Assembly (NCBI GenBank): GCA_963788975.1
Contig: CAWBIJ010000001.1
Coordinates: 186,001 to 250,000, forward strand
Reading direction: 5' to 3'
Length of the DNA: 64,000 bases
From: VRUE01 sp963788975
GTDB lineage: Bacteria; Actinomycetota; Thermoleophilia; Solirubrobacterales; 70-9
The translations under genes and the position numbers were made by a program. Position 1 is the stretch's first letter. Each line of letters opens with the position of its first letter. Of the stretch, positions 7,389 to 16,659 are shown piece after piece. Below the pieces are notes generated by a model. It saw only the letters and a program-made list of their open reading frames with translations. It did not search any database and was not told where the DNA came from.

Positions 7389-9235
7389 CTGCGACTCGAG
7401 CTCGGGCGAGGCAGCGCCGGATTCTGTCGCGCCGACTTCTGCCGCCTGAGCTTGTCGAGCTCGACCTTGCGCAACCGGATCGACTCCGGCGTCACCTCGA
7501 CGCACTCGTCGTCGCGCAGGAACTCCAGGGCGCTTTCCAGCGAGAGACGTTTGGGTGGGGCCAGGCGGACCAGCACGTCGGCGCTGGAGGCGCGCATGTT
7601 GGTCTGCTGCTTTTCCTTGACCGCGTTGACGTCGAGGTCCTCGGGGCGGGCGTTCTCGCCGACGATCATCCCCTCGTAGACCGCCTCGCCAGAGCCGATG
7701 AAGAGCTCGCCGCGGTCCTCGAGGCCGAACAACGAGTAGGCGGCGGTCTTGCCGGCGCGGTCGGCGACGATCGAGCCGGTGCGGCGGATGCGCAGCTCGC
7801 CCGCCCAGCGCTCCCAGCGGTCGAAGACGTGGTGCATCAGGCCGGTGCCGCGGGTCTCGGTGAGGAACTCGGTGCGAAGCCCGATCAGCCCCCGGGCGGG
7901 GACCAGGTACTCCATTCGCACCCACCCGGTCGAGTGGTTGTGCATTTCCTCGAGCCGCCCCTTGCGCTGTGCCAGCAGCTGGGTGACGGCGCCGACGTGC
8001 TCCTCGGGGACGTCGATCGCCAGCCGCTCGACCGGCTCGTGCAGCTTGCCGTCGATCTCGCGGGTCAGCACCCGGGGCTGGCCGGCGGTCAGCTCGAAGC
8101 CCTCTCGGCGCATCAGCTCCAGCAGGACCACGAGCTGCAGCTCCCCGCGCCCCTGCACCTCCCAGGCGTCGGGGCGTTCGGTGTCCTCCACCCGGATCGA
8201 GACGTTGCCGATCAGCTCGGCGTCGAGCCTGTCGCGGATCTGCCGTGCCGTCAGCTTGCCCCCCTCGGTCCCGGCGAGCGGCGAGGTGTTGATCCCGACC
8301 ACGATCGAGAGCGCCGGCTCGTCGACCGTGATCACCGGCAGCGGCCTCGGGTCCGCCGGATCGGCGAGGGTCTCGCCGATCGTCACCTCGTCCATGCCGG
8401 CGACGGCGATGATCTCCCCCGGACCGGCTTCCTCGGCCTCCACCCGTTCCAGCGCCTCGGTCACGTAGAGGTTGGAGACGGTCGCCCGGGCGACGTTGCC
8501 GTCGGCCTTGCACCAGGCGATCTGCTGCCCGGCGCGGACCGTCCCGTGGCGGACCCGGCAGATCGCAAGGCGGCCGACGTAGGGGGAGGCGCCGAGGTTG
8601 GTGACGTGGGCCTGGAAGGGGTGCCCGGGGTCGTGCTCGGGGGCCGGGATCTTCTCCAGCATCAGGTCGAGCAGGGGGGAGAGGTCGGTTCCCTCCGTCC
8701 CTTCCTCGAGTGCCGCCCAGCCCTCCTTGGCGTTGGTGTAGACGATCGGGAAGTCGATCTGCTCGGAGTCGGCGTCGAGCTCGAGGAAGAGCTCGTAGAC
8801 CTCGTCGACGACTTCGGCGATGCGGGCGTCGGGCCGGTCGACCTTGTTGACGACGAGGATCACCGGCAGCTTCGCCTCGAGTGCCTTGCGTAGGACGAAG
8901 CGGGTCTGGGGGAGGGGGCCCTCGGAGGCGTCGACCAGGAGCAGGACCCCGTCGACCATGGTCAGGCCCCGCTCGACCTCGCCGCCGAAGTCGGCGTGGC
9001 CGGGGGTGTCGACGATGTTGAGCTTGACCCCTTCGTGCTGGACCGCGGTGTTCTTGGCGAGGATCGTGATCCCCTTCTCGCGCTCGAGGTCCATCGAGTC
9101 CATCACCCGCTCGGCGACGTCCTGGCCCTTGCGAAAGGCGCCGGTCTGCCACAGCATCGCGTCGACCAGGGTCGTCTTGCCGTGGTCGACGTGGGCGATG
9201 ATCGCGATGTTCCGCAGGTCGTCTCGAGTGGTCAT
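7385..9235 (-). CDS. typA: Translational GTPase TypA/BipA
   Basis: The 616-residue GTPase binds the ribosome and assists 50S assembly and adaptation to stress. The GTPase domain shows G1 AHVDHGKTT (near residues 14-22), DTPGHADF (G3) and NKVD (G4). Elongation-factor-type domains and the BipA C-terminal domain follow. Length is typical. The extreme C-terminus is basic and variable. It is convergent with the DUF2252 gene, overlapping by 4 bases. Confidence 0.95.
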   Translation of the reverse strand: MTTRDDLRNIAIIAHVDHGKTTLVDAMLWQTGAFRKGQDVAERVMDSMDLEREKGITILAKNTAVQHEGVKLNIVDTPGHADFGGEVERGLTMVDGVLLLVDASEGPLPQTRFVLRKALEAKLPVILVVNKVDRPDARIAEVVDEVYELFLELDADSEQIDFPIVYTNAKEGWAALEEGTEGTDLSPLLDLMLEKIPAPEHDPGHPFQAHVTNLGASPYVGRLAICRVRHGTVRAGQQIAWCKADGNVARATVSNLYVTEALERVEAEEAGPGEIIAVAGMDEVTIGETLADPADPRPLPVITVDEPALSIVVGINTSPLAGTEGGKLTARQIRDRLDAELIGNVSIRVEDTERPDAWEVQGRGELQLVVLLELMRREGFELTAGQPRVLTREIDGKLHEPVERLAIDVPEEHVGAVTQLLAQRKGRLEEMHNHSTGWVRMEYLVPARGLIGLRTEFLTETRGTGLMHHVFDRWERWAGELRIRRTGSIVADRAGKTAAYSLFGLEDRGELFIGSGEAVYEGMIVGENARPEDLDVNAVKEKQQTNMRASSADVLVRLAPPKRLSLESALEFLRDDECVEVTPESIRLRKVELDKLRRQKSARQNPALPRPSSSRS

Positions 9236-9250
9236 GGCAGGGGCAGGGTA

Positions 9251-9283
9251 GGGAAAAGAAGAGGCCCGCCTGCGGCGGGCCTC
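9251..9283 (-). terminator. Intrinsic terminator after the cold-shock gene
   Basis: Arms 9261-9270 and 9274-9283 form a perfect 10-bp GC-rich stem with a 3-base loop. Read on the minus strand it is followed by TTCTTTTCCC, a T-rich tail. It lies 24 bases after the cold-shock stop codon and before the typA start. Confidence 0.8.
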
Positions 9284-9307
9284 TATACAGCTAAGAGCGG
9301 TTTGCGA

Positions 9308-9514
9308 CTACGAGGTCTGCTGAACGCTCGCCGCGGCCGGGCCCTTGGGGCCTTCCTCGGACTCGTAGCTCACCTTGGCGCCCTCTGCAAGGGTCTTGAA
9401 GCCCTCGCCGAGGATCGCGCTGTGATGGACGAAGACGTCCTTCGAGCCGTCGTCGGGTGTGATGAACCCGTAACCCTTATCGTCGCTGAACCACTTGACT
9501 GTTCCAGTGGGCAT
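9308..9514 (-). CDS. Cold-shock domain protein, CspA family
   Basis: The 68-residue protein is a single cold-shock domain that binds single-stranded RNA and DNA. RNP1-like KGYGFI and RNP2-like VFVHHSAI are present. I start at the ATG at 9514 (MPTGTVKWF), which matches the family N-terminus and has GGAGG just upstream; a longer frame to 9565 adds 17 untypical residues. A terminator follows, so it is probably transcribed alone. A palindrome at 9591-9610 may lie in its leader. Confidence 0.95.
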   Translation of the reverse strand: MPTGTVKWFSDDKGYGFITPDDGSKDVFVHHSAILGEGFKTLAEGAKVSYESEEGPKGPAAASVQQTS

Positions 9515-9590
9515 GCATTGCCTCCACTTCATGTGCTGCGAACGCGGAGGATGCTGGTAAAGCAACGACGCGAGCGCTACGCACGACTTT

Positions 9591-9610
9591 GTCGGATCAA
9601 TCGATCCGAC
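9591..9610. promoter_or_regulatory. Palindrome upstream of the cold-shock gene
   Basis: GTCGGATC and GATCCGAC form perfect 8-bp arms around AATC. It sits 77 bases upstream of the cold-shock start and 129 bases upstream of the subtilase start. It could be an operator for either divergent gene or a leader hairpin. The rest of the 224-base gap shows no clear promoter. Confidence 0.4.
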
Positions 9611-9738
9611 CGAACGCCGGGACCGTAGCAGGCGGCGAGGTCCGGACGCGTCAAGGGGTGGGGAAGGTCTTTCCGGCGCTCGAAAGCACGCCGGTGCGTG
9701 TTCAGGGAAGTGCGATCCAAGTCGATACCTTGAGCCAG

Positions 9739-11958
9739 ATGACCAGTAGGGGCAGCCACCGGAAGCCGGCGGTGCGACTTTCCGTTGCCGCCTGGGTGGT
9801 CTTGTGCGCAGCGCCCGTCCCCGCCGTGGCCTCTGTCGCCAGTGGACTGACCGGGGCCGAGGCTGCCGGCCGCTACCTGCCGGGTGAGGCGATCGTGAGG
9901 TTCGAGCCAGGGGCGTCTGCCGCGGATCGTCGCGACGCCCGCCAGACCGCGGACGTCCAACTCGAGGACTCGCTCGACCTGCCGAGGGCGCAGGTGGTCG
10001 AGTTCGAGGGATCGGTGGCGGCGGCTATCCGGCGTCTCGAGCGCCAGCCGGAAGTCGCATATGCCCAGCCGAACTATCGCTACGAGGCAGTCGCCGTGGA
10101 ACCGCCCGATGACACCTTCTTCGACAAATTGTGGGGCCTTCTCGATCCGCAGCTTCCGGACCCTGGCGTGAGCGTTCTCGAGGCATGGGAGGAGAGCGAA
10201 GGCGCCGGTCAGGTAATCGCCGTGCTCGACACGGGCGTCGACCTGACCCATCCAGACATCGAAGGCAATCTCTGGACCAATCCCGACCCTGACCCCGTAG
10301 AGGAAGACCTGCGCGGCTTCGACTTCGTCGACGACGACGGCAACCCCGACGACTACCAGTTCCACGGTACGCACGTTGCCGGAACGGCGGCGGCCGCTGC
10401 CGACAACGATCTCGGCATCTCTGGCGTCGCACCAGAGGCAGAGATCATGGCGGTACGGGTCCTGAACGGTGACGGCACCGGCTCGACGGATGACATCGCC
10501 GACGGCATCGCCTATGCGGCGGAACGCGGCGCTGACGTGATCAACATGAGCCTGAGCGGCCCGGGGGGTGGGGACAAAGCGATGTCGGACGCGGTCACCC
10601 TTGCCGCGGCGAAAGACATCGTCGTGGTCGCTGCGGCCGGCAACGAGGGATCCAACAACGACCTCGTCCCAACCACGCCCTGCACGCTGCCGCAGACGAA
10701 CCTGATCTGCGTGGCAGCGCTCAAAAAAAGCGGCAGCCTGGCCGGATTTTCGAACTACGGCGCCAAATCCGTCGACCTGGCTGCGCCCGGCACCAGCATC
10801 CTTAGCGCCAAGGTCGATTACGGGGAGCTGTTCAGTGACGACTTCGAGTCCGGGCTTGGGTCATGGGACACCGCAGTAGACAACGGCGGGGTCCCCTGGG
10901 GGCTGCATACCTCGGTGGCGGGCGAATCGGCGACGGACAGTCCCACGGGCGACTACGGGCATCCGGTCGACCCCGAAAAAGATGCCACCTCGGAACTCTT
11001 CACCGCGGCCGGCATCGACCTGAGCGGAGAGCGCGGCTGCCGATCGCATTTCAAGACGAAATACGAGACCGAGGAGTCTTTCGACCTGTTCGTGGCCGGT
11101 GCCTTTGCGGGCAGCTCCTTCGACCGGCGCCTGTTCGACGGGGTCTCGCCGAGCTACCCGAGCGGGTTCGAAGCCGAGGAGGTCTCGATCTCGGACCTGG
11201 ACGGCTTGGGCAGCGTTCACCCAGCGTTCGCAATCGTCTCCGACGAAGAAATCGAGCTGGATGGCGCCTACATCGACGACGTGCGGGTGATCTGCCGTGA
11301 CGAGACCTATGTGGACGACGAAGTGGCGTTCGGTGAATACGACCTGCCCGACGCCGGTAATTACGTTCGCTTCCAAGGCACGTCGATGGCCTCGCCTCAT
11401 GTCGCCGGGGTTGCGGCCCTGGTCCGGGCGGCCGCTCCGGCAGCCACCGCCACGCAGGTGGTCGACGCGATCCTCATCGGGACTTCGGCGATGCCGAACG
11501 ACAATCCGGCCAAGCCGACCGTCACGCACGGAATCGCCGATGCCTGTCAAGCGATCGCGGTGGCGACTGGGGCCGATTTCACCGTCGAGTGCCCTGGCAG
11601 CAGCGAAAACGTCGTTCCGCCGCCCGTCGTCGAAATCGCGCCCGACAATCCGGACCCCAGCAACCCTCCCGAAGTCGAGGAACGGGTCGCGCCGCGCACC
11701 TTCTTTCGCAGCCACCCCTCGAAGTTGATCCGCACTCGCGGCAACAGGAAGAAGGCCGTCTTCGTGCTCGGCTCGAATGAGAGCGACGTCACCTTCGCCT
11801 GCCGGGTCGACAGCGGCTTCTTTCGGCCCTGCCGCGCGAGGCTTGTGAGGCGGTTCAAGCCGGGTTGGCACGCGGTGCGCGCGGCGGCTCGCGCCGCCGA
11901 CGGTCGCGCCGACCAGACACCCGCCGTCTATCGCTTCCGCGTCAAGCAGATCAACTGA
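9739..11958 (+). CDS. Secreted subtilisin-like serine protease (S8) with inserted domain
   Basis: The 739-residue exported protease has a signal peptide (residues 1-33), an inhibitor-type prodomain (YLPGEAIVRFEPG onward) and the S8 catalytic domain. The triad is visible: Asp164 (VLDTGVDLTHPD), His209 (HGTHVAGT) and Ser549 (GTSMASPHVAG). His and Ser are 340 residues apart, roughly twice the usual spacing. The extra segment (about 359-520, FSDDFESGLGSWD onward) looks like a beta-sandwich binding domain. A C-terminal Ig-like domain follows (TFACRVDSGFFRPC). ATG 9739 was chosen over 9589 because of the signal peptide; no strong ribosome site is visible. Confidence 0.88.
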   Translation: MTSRGSHRKPAVRLSVAAWVVLCAAPVPAVASVASGLTGAEAAGRYLPGEAIVRFEPGASAADRRDARQTADVQLEDSLDLPRAQVVEFEGSVAAAIRRLERQPEVAYAQPNYRYEAVAVEPPDDTFFDKLWGLLDPQLPDPGVSVLEAWEESEGAGQVIAVLDTGVDLTHPDIEGNLWTNPDPDPVEEDLRGFDFVDDDGNPDDYQFHGTHVAGTAAAAADNDLGISGVAPEAEIMAVRVLNGDGTGSTDDIADGIAYAAERGADVINMSLSGPGGGDKAMSDAVTLAAAKDIVVVAAAGNEGSNNDLVPTTPCTLPQTNLICVAALKKSGSLAGFSNYGAKSVDLAAPGTSILSAKVDYGELFSDDFESGLGSWDTAVDNGGVPWGLHTSVAGESATDSPTGDYGHPVDPEKDATSELFTAAGIDLSGERGCRSHFKTKYETEESFDLFVAGAFAGSSFDRRLFDGVSPSYPSGFEAEEVSISDLDGLGSVHPAFAIVSDEEIELDGAYIDDVRVICRDETYVDDEVAFGEYDLPDAGNYVRFQGTSMASPHVAGVAALVRAAAPAATATQVVDAILIGTSAMPNDNPAKPTVTHGIADACQAIAVATGADFTVECPGSSENVVPPPVVEIAPDNPDPSNPPEVEERVAPRTFFRSHPSKLIRTRGNRKKAVFVLGSNESDVTFACRVDSGFFRPCRARLVRRFKPGWHAVRAAARAADGRADQTPAVYRFRVKQIN

Positions 11959-14113
11959 GCTCGCTCTGCGGCGGGACTCGCAGGCGGTCCGCCAAGCCGG
12001 AATGACGGGCGCCACCATCGTCGCGCCGCACGGCCATCTCGAGCGCGCCTCGATCGCCGACCAGGACGCAGTTGCTGCGCGCGCGGGTGATCGCCGTGTA
12101 GAGCAGGGGGCGGGTCAGCATGCGGGCGTGGGAGCGATGGCAGATGGCGACCACGACCGGCACCTCGCACCCCTGCGCCTTGTGTACGGAGATCGCGTAG
12201 GCGAGGCGCAGCGTCGCCGTCTCACCGTAGGGAATCGTCAGCCTGCCTCCGTCGTCGGTGTCGACGACGATCGCCTCTTCCTCGGGATCGTCGGAGCGCA
12301 GGAAGACGATCGAGCCGTTCATCAGGCCCAGCTCGTGCGAGTTGCGGGTCTGGATCAGGCGGTCGCCGATCCGGAAGCGATCGTTCAGGGCCGGCTTGCC
12401 ACTCGGATTGAGCTGCCCTTGGAGGCGCTCGTTGAGGGCGTCGATCCCGACCGCGCCCCGGTACATCGGCGCCAGCACCTGCACGTCGCGGATCGGGTCG
12501 ACCCCGAAGCTCTGCGGCGCCCGCTCGGCGACGATCTCGACCACGGTGTCGAGCGCCCGCTCGGGGGCCGGGCGGTCGACGAAGAAGAAGTCGCGCTCCT
12601 GGTCCTCCTCCGGCTCCAGGTGGGGTGGGCGGCCGCTGTTCACCTCGTGCGCGGCGGTGGTGATCATCGAGCGGGCCGCCTGGCGGAAGATCTGGCTGAG
12701 CCTGACCACGGGGGCGATCCCGGCCTCGATCAGGTCGTCGAACGGCCGGCCGGCCCCGATCGGCGGCAGCTGGTCGGCGTCGCCGACGAAGACGACGTGG
12801 GTCGACTCCGCCAGGCCGTCGAGCAGGATCTCCATCGTGCGCAGGTTCAGCATCGAGGACTCGTCGACCACGACCAGGTCCGCCGGGAGGGGATGGCCGG
12901 GCCTGAAAGTCGGCTCGCGGCCCGGCATCCACTCGAGCATCCGGTGGATCGTCTGCGCCTCGTGCCCGGTTGCTTCCTCGAGGCGGCGCGCGGCGCGACC
13001 GGTCGGCGCGCAGAGGGCGATCCTCGCGTCGGCGGCGTCGGCCTCGGCGACGATCGCCCGCGTGCAGACGGTCTTGCCGACGCCCGGCCCTCCGGTCAGC
13101 ACCGAGATGCGCGAGGCGAAGGCTCCCGCGACCGCCGCCCACTGCTCCTCGGTGAGGCCGTGGGCGTGCTCTCCGTCCGCCGGCGGCGACTCGCCGGGGT
13201 CGTGTTCGAGATGGGGGGGAGCCGCGGCGCGAGCGGCGAGGGTCGCGGCGACCGCCAGCTCGGAGGCGTGGGTGCGCTCGCGATAGGCGCGGCCTTCGTC
13301 GAGCGTCAGGCCCCGGGCGCCGACCAGCACGTCGGGATCGGCCGCCAGGCCGATCAGCTTCGAGGTGCGGCGGGTGAGCTCGTCGACCGGTAGGAATGCG
13401 TGGCCTTCCTGCTCCGCCTCGGCGATCGCGTAGACCGCCGCCGCCTCGGCCCGCCGCGGCGACTCCGGCGGCACGTCCCCCGCCAGGGCGATCCGGTCGG
13501 CCCGGGCGAAGCCGACCCCCTCGACCTCGGTGAGGCGGTAGGGGTCCTCGTGCAGGACCGCCATCGAGCGCTCCTCGAAGCGGCGGTGGATCGGCGCGGC
13601 CAGGTGAGCCAGCCCGTGGGGGGCGAGCTGGACGTGGAGGTCGCGGATCGCCCGCGAGGCGTGCCACGACTCGGCTGCCGCAGCCGCCTGGCCGGGGCTG
13701 ACGCCGCGCAGCGAGCCGAAGACGCCGGCGGGATCGGCGGCGATCGCCCCGAGCACGCCCTCGCCGTGCTCGTCGACGAGTCGCTCGGCGCGACTGGGGC
13801 CGATGTGGCGCAGCGAGGTCAGGTAGGCGACGCGGCCCTCGCGATCGGCGGGATCGAGCGGCAGCGCTCCCTGGGCCTTGAGCTGCCGGCCGTACTTCGC
13901 GTGCGTCTGCCAGTCGCCGCTCACTTCGGCTCTGTCGCCGGCGCTCAGGTGGGCGACCGGGCCGACCAGGGCGAACTGCTCGCCCGACTCCATCTCCTCC
14001 ACCTCCAGCACGGCGTACCCGTCGTCCTCGGCGCTGAAGATCACGCCCAGCACCTCGACCGTGCCGGTGAAGGCGGCCGCGTCGGCGTCGAACAGTGTGG
14101 CCATGCCCTCCAT
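11951..14113 (-). CDS. recD2: ATP-dependent DNA helicase, RecD2 family
   Basis: The 720-residue protein is a 5'-3' superfamily 1B helicase acting in DNA repair without RecBC. The RecD2-type N-terminal region has an OB-like segment (residues 14-90) and helix-hairpin-helix repeats (about 100-215). The motor carries Walker A GGPGVGKT at 341-348, Walker B-like VVDESSML, and a C-terminal UvrD-like helicase domain (SVHKAQGCE). The last 8 bases overlap the subtilase end tail-to-tail. An alternative start at 14104 is possible. Confidence 0.92.
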   Translation of the reverse strand: MEGMATLFDADAAAFTGTVEVLGVIFSAEDDGYAVLEVEEMESGEQFALVGPVAHLSAGDRAEVSGDWQTHAKYGRQLKAQGALPLDPADREGRVAYLTSLRHIGPSRAERLVDEHGEGVLGAIAADPAGVFGSLRGVSPGQAAAAAESWHASRAIRDLHVQLAPHGLAHLAAPIHRRFEERSMAVLHEDPYRLTEVEGVGFARADRIALAGDVPPESPRRAEAAAVYAIAEAEQEGHAFLPVDELTRRTSKLIGLAADPDVLVGARGLTLDEGRAYRERTHASELAVAATLAARAAAPPHLEHDPGESPPADGEHAHGLTEEQWAAVAGAFASRISVLTGGPGVGKTVCTRAIVAEADAADARIALCAPTGRAARRLEEATGHEAQTIHRMLEWMPGREPTFRPGHPLPADLVVVDESSMLNLRTMEILLDGLAESTHVVFVGDADQLPPIGAGRPFDDLIEAGIAPVVRLSQIFRQAARSMITTAAHEVNSGRPPHLEPEEDQERDFFFVDRPAPERALDTVVEIVAERAPQSFGVDPIRDVQVLAPMYRGAVGIDALNERLQGQLNPSGKPALNDRFRIGDRLIQTRNSHELGLMNGSIVFLRSDDPEEEAIVVDTDDGGRLTIPYGETATLRLAYAISVHKAQGCEVPVVVAICHRSHARMLTRPLLYTAITRARSNCVLVGDRGALEMAVRRDDGGARHSGLADRLRVPPQSELS

Positions 14114-14190
14114 CGTTCAAAGCTAGCCGCCGGCGCGGCGCTCACCGTCGGTTTGTTCGCACTTTCCGGGCCGTAGGATGCGAGTCTCCG

Positions 14191-14661
14191 ATGCCCGACC
14201 GAGCTGACCGACCTCCCTACGTCGACGAGCACGCGATCGAGGTGGAAGCGGGCGCCGACGCCACCTGGGAGGCGGTGCTCCGCGTCGCCGAGCGCTCGAC
14301 CGGCGCGGCGAGAGGATCTCGGGCCGCTCGGTTGCTCGGTTGCGCGGACGTCGAGGCCTCTGGGCCGCGGCCGCTCGCCGTCGGCTCGGCCTTTCCGGGC
14401 TTTCACGTCGAGACCGCGGAGCGGCCGCGGGAGCTGGCGCTGGCCGGCCGTCACCGCTTCTCCGATTATCTGCTGACCTTCCGCATCGACGATCTCGGCG
14501 ACGGCCGCAGCCGCCTGCGCGCCGAGACCCGTGCGGAGTTCCCGGGCCCAAAGGGGCGCGTCTACCGGGCGCTGGTGATCGGCACGCGCGGTCACGTGCT
14601 GGCTGTGCGCCGCATGCTCGGCACCGCCAAGCGGCGTGCCGAGCGCCCGCCGACGTCGTAG
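14191..14661 (+). CDS. SRPBCC-like (START-fold) small protein
   Basis: The 156-residue protein has the layout of a polyketide-cyclase/START-type fold: N-terminal VDEHAIEVEAGADATWEAV, a central PGFHVETAERPRELALAGRH, then DYLLTFRI and a long C-terminal helix. Such proteins bind hydrophobic ligands. I chose ATG 14191 (MPDRAD) because upstream residues do not fit. It is followed 13 bases later by a cupin gene. The specific function is unknown. Confidence 0.7.
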   Translation: MPDRADRPPYVDEHAIEVEAGADATWEAVLRVAERSTGAARGSRAARLLGCADVEASGPRPLAVGSAFPGFHVETAERPRELALAGRHRFSDYLLTFRIDDLGDGRSRLRAETRAEFPGPKGRVYRALVIGTRGHVLAVRRMLGTAKRRAERPPTS

Positions 14662-14674
14662 CATCGCAACAGGT

Positions 14675-15178
14675 ATGTCCGAGACCTTCAAGCTCACTTC
14701 CTCGGAGTCGCTCGAGGTCCGGTCCTCGACGCCTGAGGCGCTCGAGGTCGAGGCCACCTACGGGCCCGAAGGCTCGCGGCCGCCCAGCCACTTCCATCCT
14801 GCTCAGGACGAGCGCTTCGAGGTCCTGGCGGGCGCCCTGACCGTGCGGTCCGGAGGAGAGGAGCGTGTCCTGCGCGTGGGCGAGACGATCGAGATCCCGC
14901 GGGGCCGGCCCCACCAGATGTGGAACGCGGGAGCGGAGCCGGCGCGGGTGCTCTGGCGGACCAGCCCGGGGCTGCGCACCGAGCGTTGGTTCAGGGCGAT
15001 CGACGCCCTGCACCGCGACGGCAAAGTGGGCCGCAACGGGATGCCGGGGCCGCTCGCCTTCGGCGTGATGCTGAGCGAGTACCGCGACGTCTTCCGGCTC
15101 GCCGGCCCGGACTGGCTGCTGCGCCCGGCCCTTGCCGCGCTGGGTGCGGTCGGCCGCGCCCGCGGCTACTCGGCGTGA
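14675..15178 (+). CDS. Cupin-domain protein
   Basis: The 167-residue protein has a single cupin barrel: HFHPAQDERFEVLAG (metal-binding His, His and Glu) and a second motif IPRGRPHQMWN with a further His. It probably binds a divalent metal; whether it is an enzyme or a sensor is unclear. The C-terminal 60 residues are helical and typical of actinobacterial cupins that follow a START-like gene. Its stop overlaps the next start (GTGA). Confidence 0.82.
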   Translation: MSETFKLTSSESLEVRSSTPEALEVEATYGPEGSRPPSHFHPAQDERFEVLAGALTVRSGGEERVLRVGETIEIPRGRPHQMWNAGAEPARVLWRTSPGLRTERWFRAIDALHRDGKVGRNGMPGPLAFGVMLSEYRDVFRLAGPDWLLRPALAALGAVGRARGYSA

Positions 15179-15375
15179 GCGCTCGTCCGTCCCCGCCCGC
15201 CGGCGGTCTCTGCGACTCCTGCCGGCACCAGCAGCTCGTGCCGAACACACGCGGCTCGGTCTTCTCGCTCTGCCTGCGCTCGCGGACCGACCCGGCCTAT
15301 CCCCGCTATCCCCGGGTCCCGGTCCTCAGCTGCCGGGGGCATGAGCCTCGGCCGGCTTCCTCGCCGCCCCGATAG
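15175..15375 (+). CDS. Small Cys-rich, probably zinc-binding protein
   Basis: This 66-residue gene starts at GTG 15175, overlapping the cupin stop in GTGA. The product contains CDSCRHQQLVPNTRGSVFSL followed by C33, then DPAYPRYPRVPV and C53. The pattern CxxCxH, TRGS-F-SLC-RS and YP-YP-x-PV-x-C recurs in short actinobacterial proteins and suggests one zinc held by Cys13, Cys16, Cys33 and Cys53. Function unknown. The last 50 bases overlap the membrane protein gene on the opposite strand. Confidence 0.72.
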   Translation: MSARPSPPAGGLCDSCRHQQLVPNTRGSVFSLCLRSRTDPAYPRYPRVPVLSCRGHEPRPASSPPR

Positions 15376-16216
15376 CGCCGCCGATCAGCCCCAGCCCGAC
15401 CACTACCGCGGCGAGCCAGACGAGCACTCCGAGGATCGGCACGAGGGCTAGGGCCCGCAGGATCGCGAGACCGGCAAGGAAGGCGAGGATCTGCCCGCGC
15501 GGCGGCTTGACGATCGTCCGGCCGAGCGCCCAGGCGGAGGTCACGTAGGCGATCGCCGCCAGCGGCAGCAGCGCCAGGCCGATGCCGATCCCCAGCGGCA
15601 AGCCGACGAGGGTGATCGCGGCGAGCAGGGCGGCGAGCGGCAGAACGATGAGGATCGCGATCCCGATCGCGATCGTCGGGCCGATCCGCTCGCGTGCCTG
15701 CGCGAAGACGGCATCGGCGGCGCGAGGGGCGATCAGCAGGAGGAGGATGCCGAGCACCGCCGCCGAGATGCTCATCGCCAGCCAGAAGACGAAGGCGCCG
15801 ATGAAGGGGAAGAGGCCGATCGAGTCGGCCCAGTCCTCTTTCTCGACCGAGCCGTCGACGGTCGCCGCCGGCGCCAGCTGCGGCCGCTCGTCGCCATAGA
15901 CCAGGTCGCCGCCGACGCTGGCGGTCGGCAGCAGGCGCGCCTGCCCGGCGATCGTCACCAGGTTGCCGTCGATGCGGCCGGAGACGAGCGCGTCGCCGGC
16001 CGCGAGCACGACGTCGCCGTCGACCCTGCCGGCGATGCGGGCGTCGCCGTTGACGATGAAGACGCCCTCCACCGTCTCGCCGCGCTCGACCGTGACGTCG
16101 CCGTTGATGACGACCGTCGCCTCCTCGGCGTCGCCTCCGGACTGAGCGGCGGCGCCAGGGGCGATGGCGGCGAGCAACGCCAGCGACGCTACGAGGAGGA
16201 CCAGAGCGCGGCGCAC
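15326..16216 (-). CDS. Membrane protein with bactofilin-like exported repeats
   Basis: The 296-residue protein has a signal peptide (residues 1-24). Next comes a repeat region (about 32-110) with regular GDV/GRVDGDVVLAAGDALVSG turns, the pattern of bactofilin/polymer-forming beta-helices. Four or five membrane segments follow (about 130-285). It may form a cell-surface scaffold anchored in the membrane. The C-terminus overlaps the small Cys-rich gene by 50 bases, tail-to-tail. Confidence 0.75.
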   Translation of the reverse strand: MRRALVLLVASLALLAAIAPGAAAQSGGDAEEATVVINGDVTVERGETVEGVFIVNGDARIAGRVDGDVVLAAGDALVSGRIDGNLVTIAGQARLLPTASVGGDLVYGDERPQLAPAATVDGSVEKEDWADSIGLFPFIGAFVFWLAMSISAAVLGILLLLIAPRAADAVFAQARERIGPTIAIGIAILIVLPLAALLAAITLVGLPLGIGIGLALLPLAAIAYVTSAWALGRTIVKPPRGQILAFLAGLAILRALALVPILGVLVWLAAVVVGLGLIGGAIGAARKPAEAHAPGS

Positions 16217-16225
16217 CTGGTCAGC

Positions 16226-16618
16226 CTAGCTCGCCATCGGGTCCGGCTCGCCCAGCTTCGAGTTGTCGGGCGCTACGTATTCCCCACCGGGAACGCCTCC
16301 CACGGCGAGGAGTCGGATGCCGTCCGGCCCCGGCCAGACCTTGCGCATGGTGCCGGAGGCGACGCGGGCAATGTGGTCGGGGTCGAGTGGGAAGCGCTCG
16401 CCGGCGATCTCGATCTCACCGCCCCCGCGCAGCGCCACGAAGACCTCCTCCTGGCCATCCTGCGCGTGGTCGTGCTCGGGGTAGTTCTCGAAGTTGGGCG
16501 GCAGGTCGATGATCGCCATGCCGAACGATTCGACGCCGAGCTCGGCGCGGGCGCGCTTGAAGGCGCCGAGGTAGACGGCCTCCATCTCGTCGATCTTCTT
16601 CACGGTGTGCGTGCTCAT
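16226..16618 (-). CDS. Cupin-domain protein
   Basis: The 130-residue single-domain cupin has HDHAQDGQEEVFVALRGGG as motif 1 with metal-binding His and Glu residues. ATG 16618 is preceded by GGGAGGAA, deciding the start over 16654. It is divergent from the flavin oxidoreductase gene across a 110-base gap holding a perfect operator, so both may answer one regulator. Substrate unknown. Confidence 0.82.
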   Translation of the reverse strand: MSTHTVKKIDEMEAVYLGAFKRARAELGVESFGMAIIDLPPNFENYPEHDHAQDGQEEVFVALRGGGEIEIAGERFPLDPDHIARVASGTMRKVWPGPDGIRLLAVGGVPGGEYVAPDNSKLGEPDPMAS

Positions 16619-16659
16619 TGGTTCCTCCCGTTGCGATGTGGACCGTTCGATCATATGTC

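Noticed and set aside
6642..9152. An 836-codon minus-strand frame overlapping typA
   Set aside because: Same strand as typA but another frame; Arg/Gly/Pro-rich translation without motifs, whereas typA is certain.
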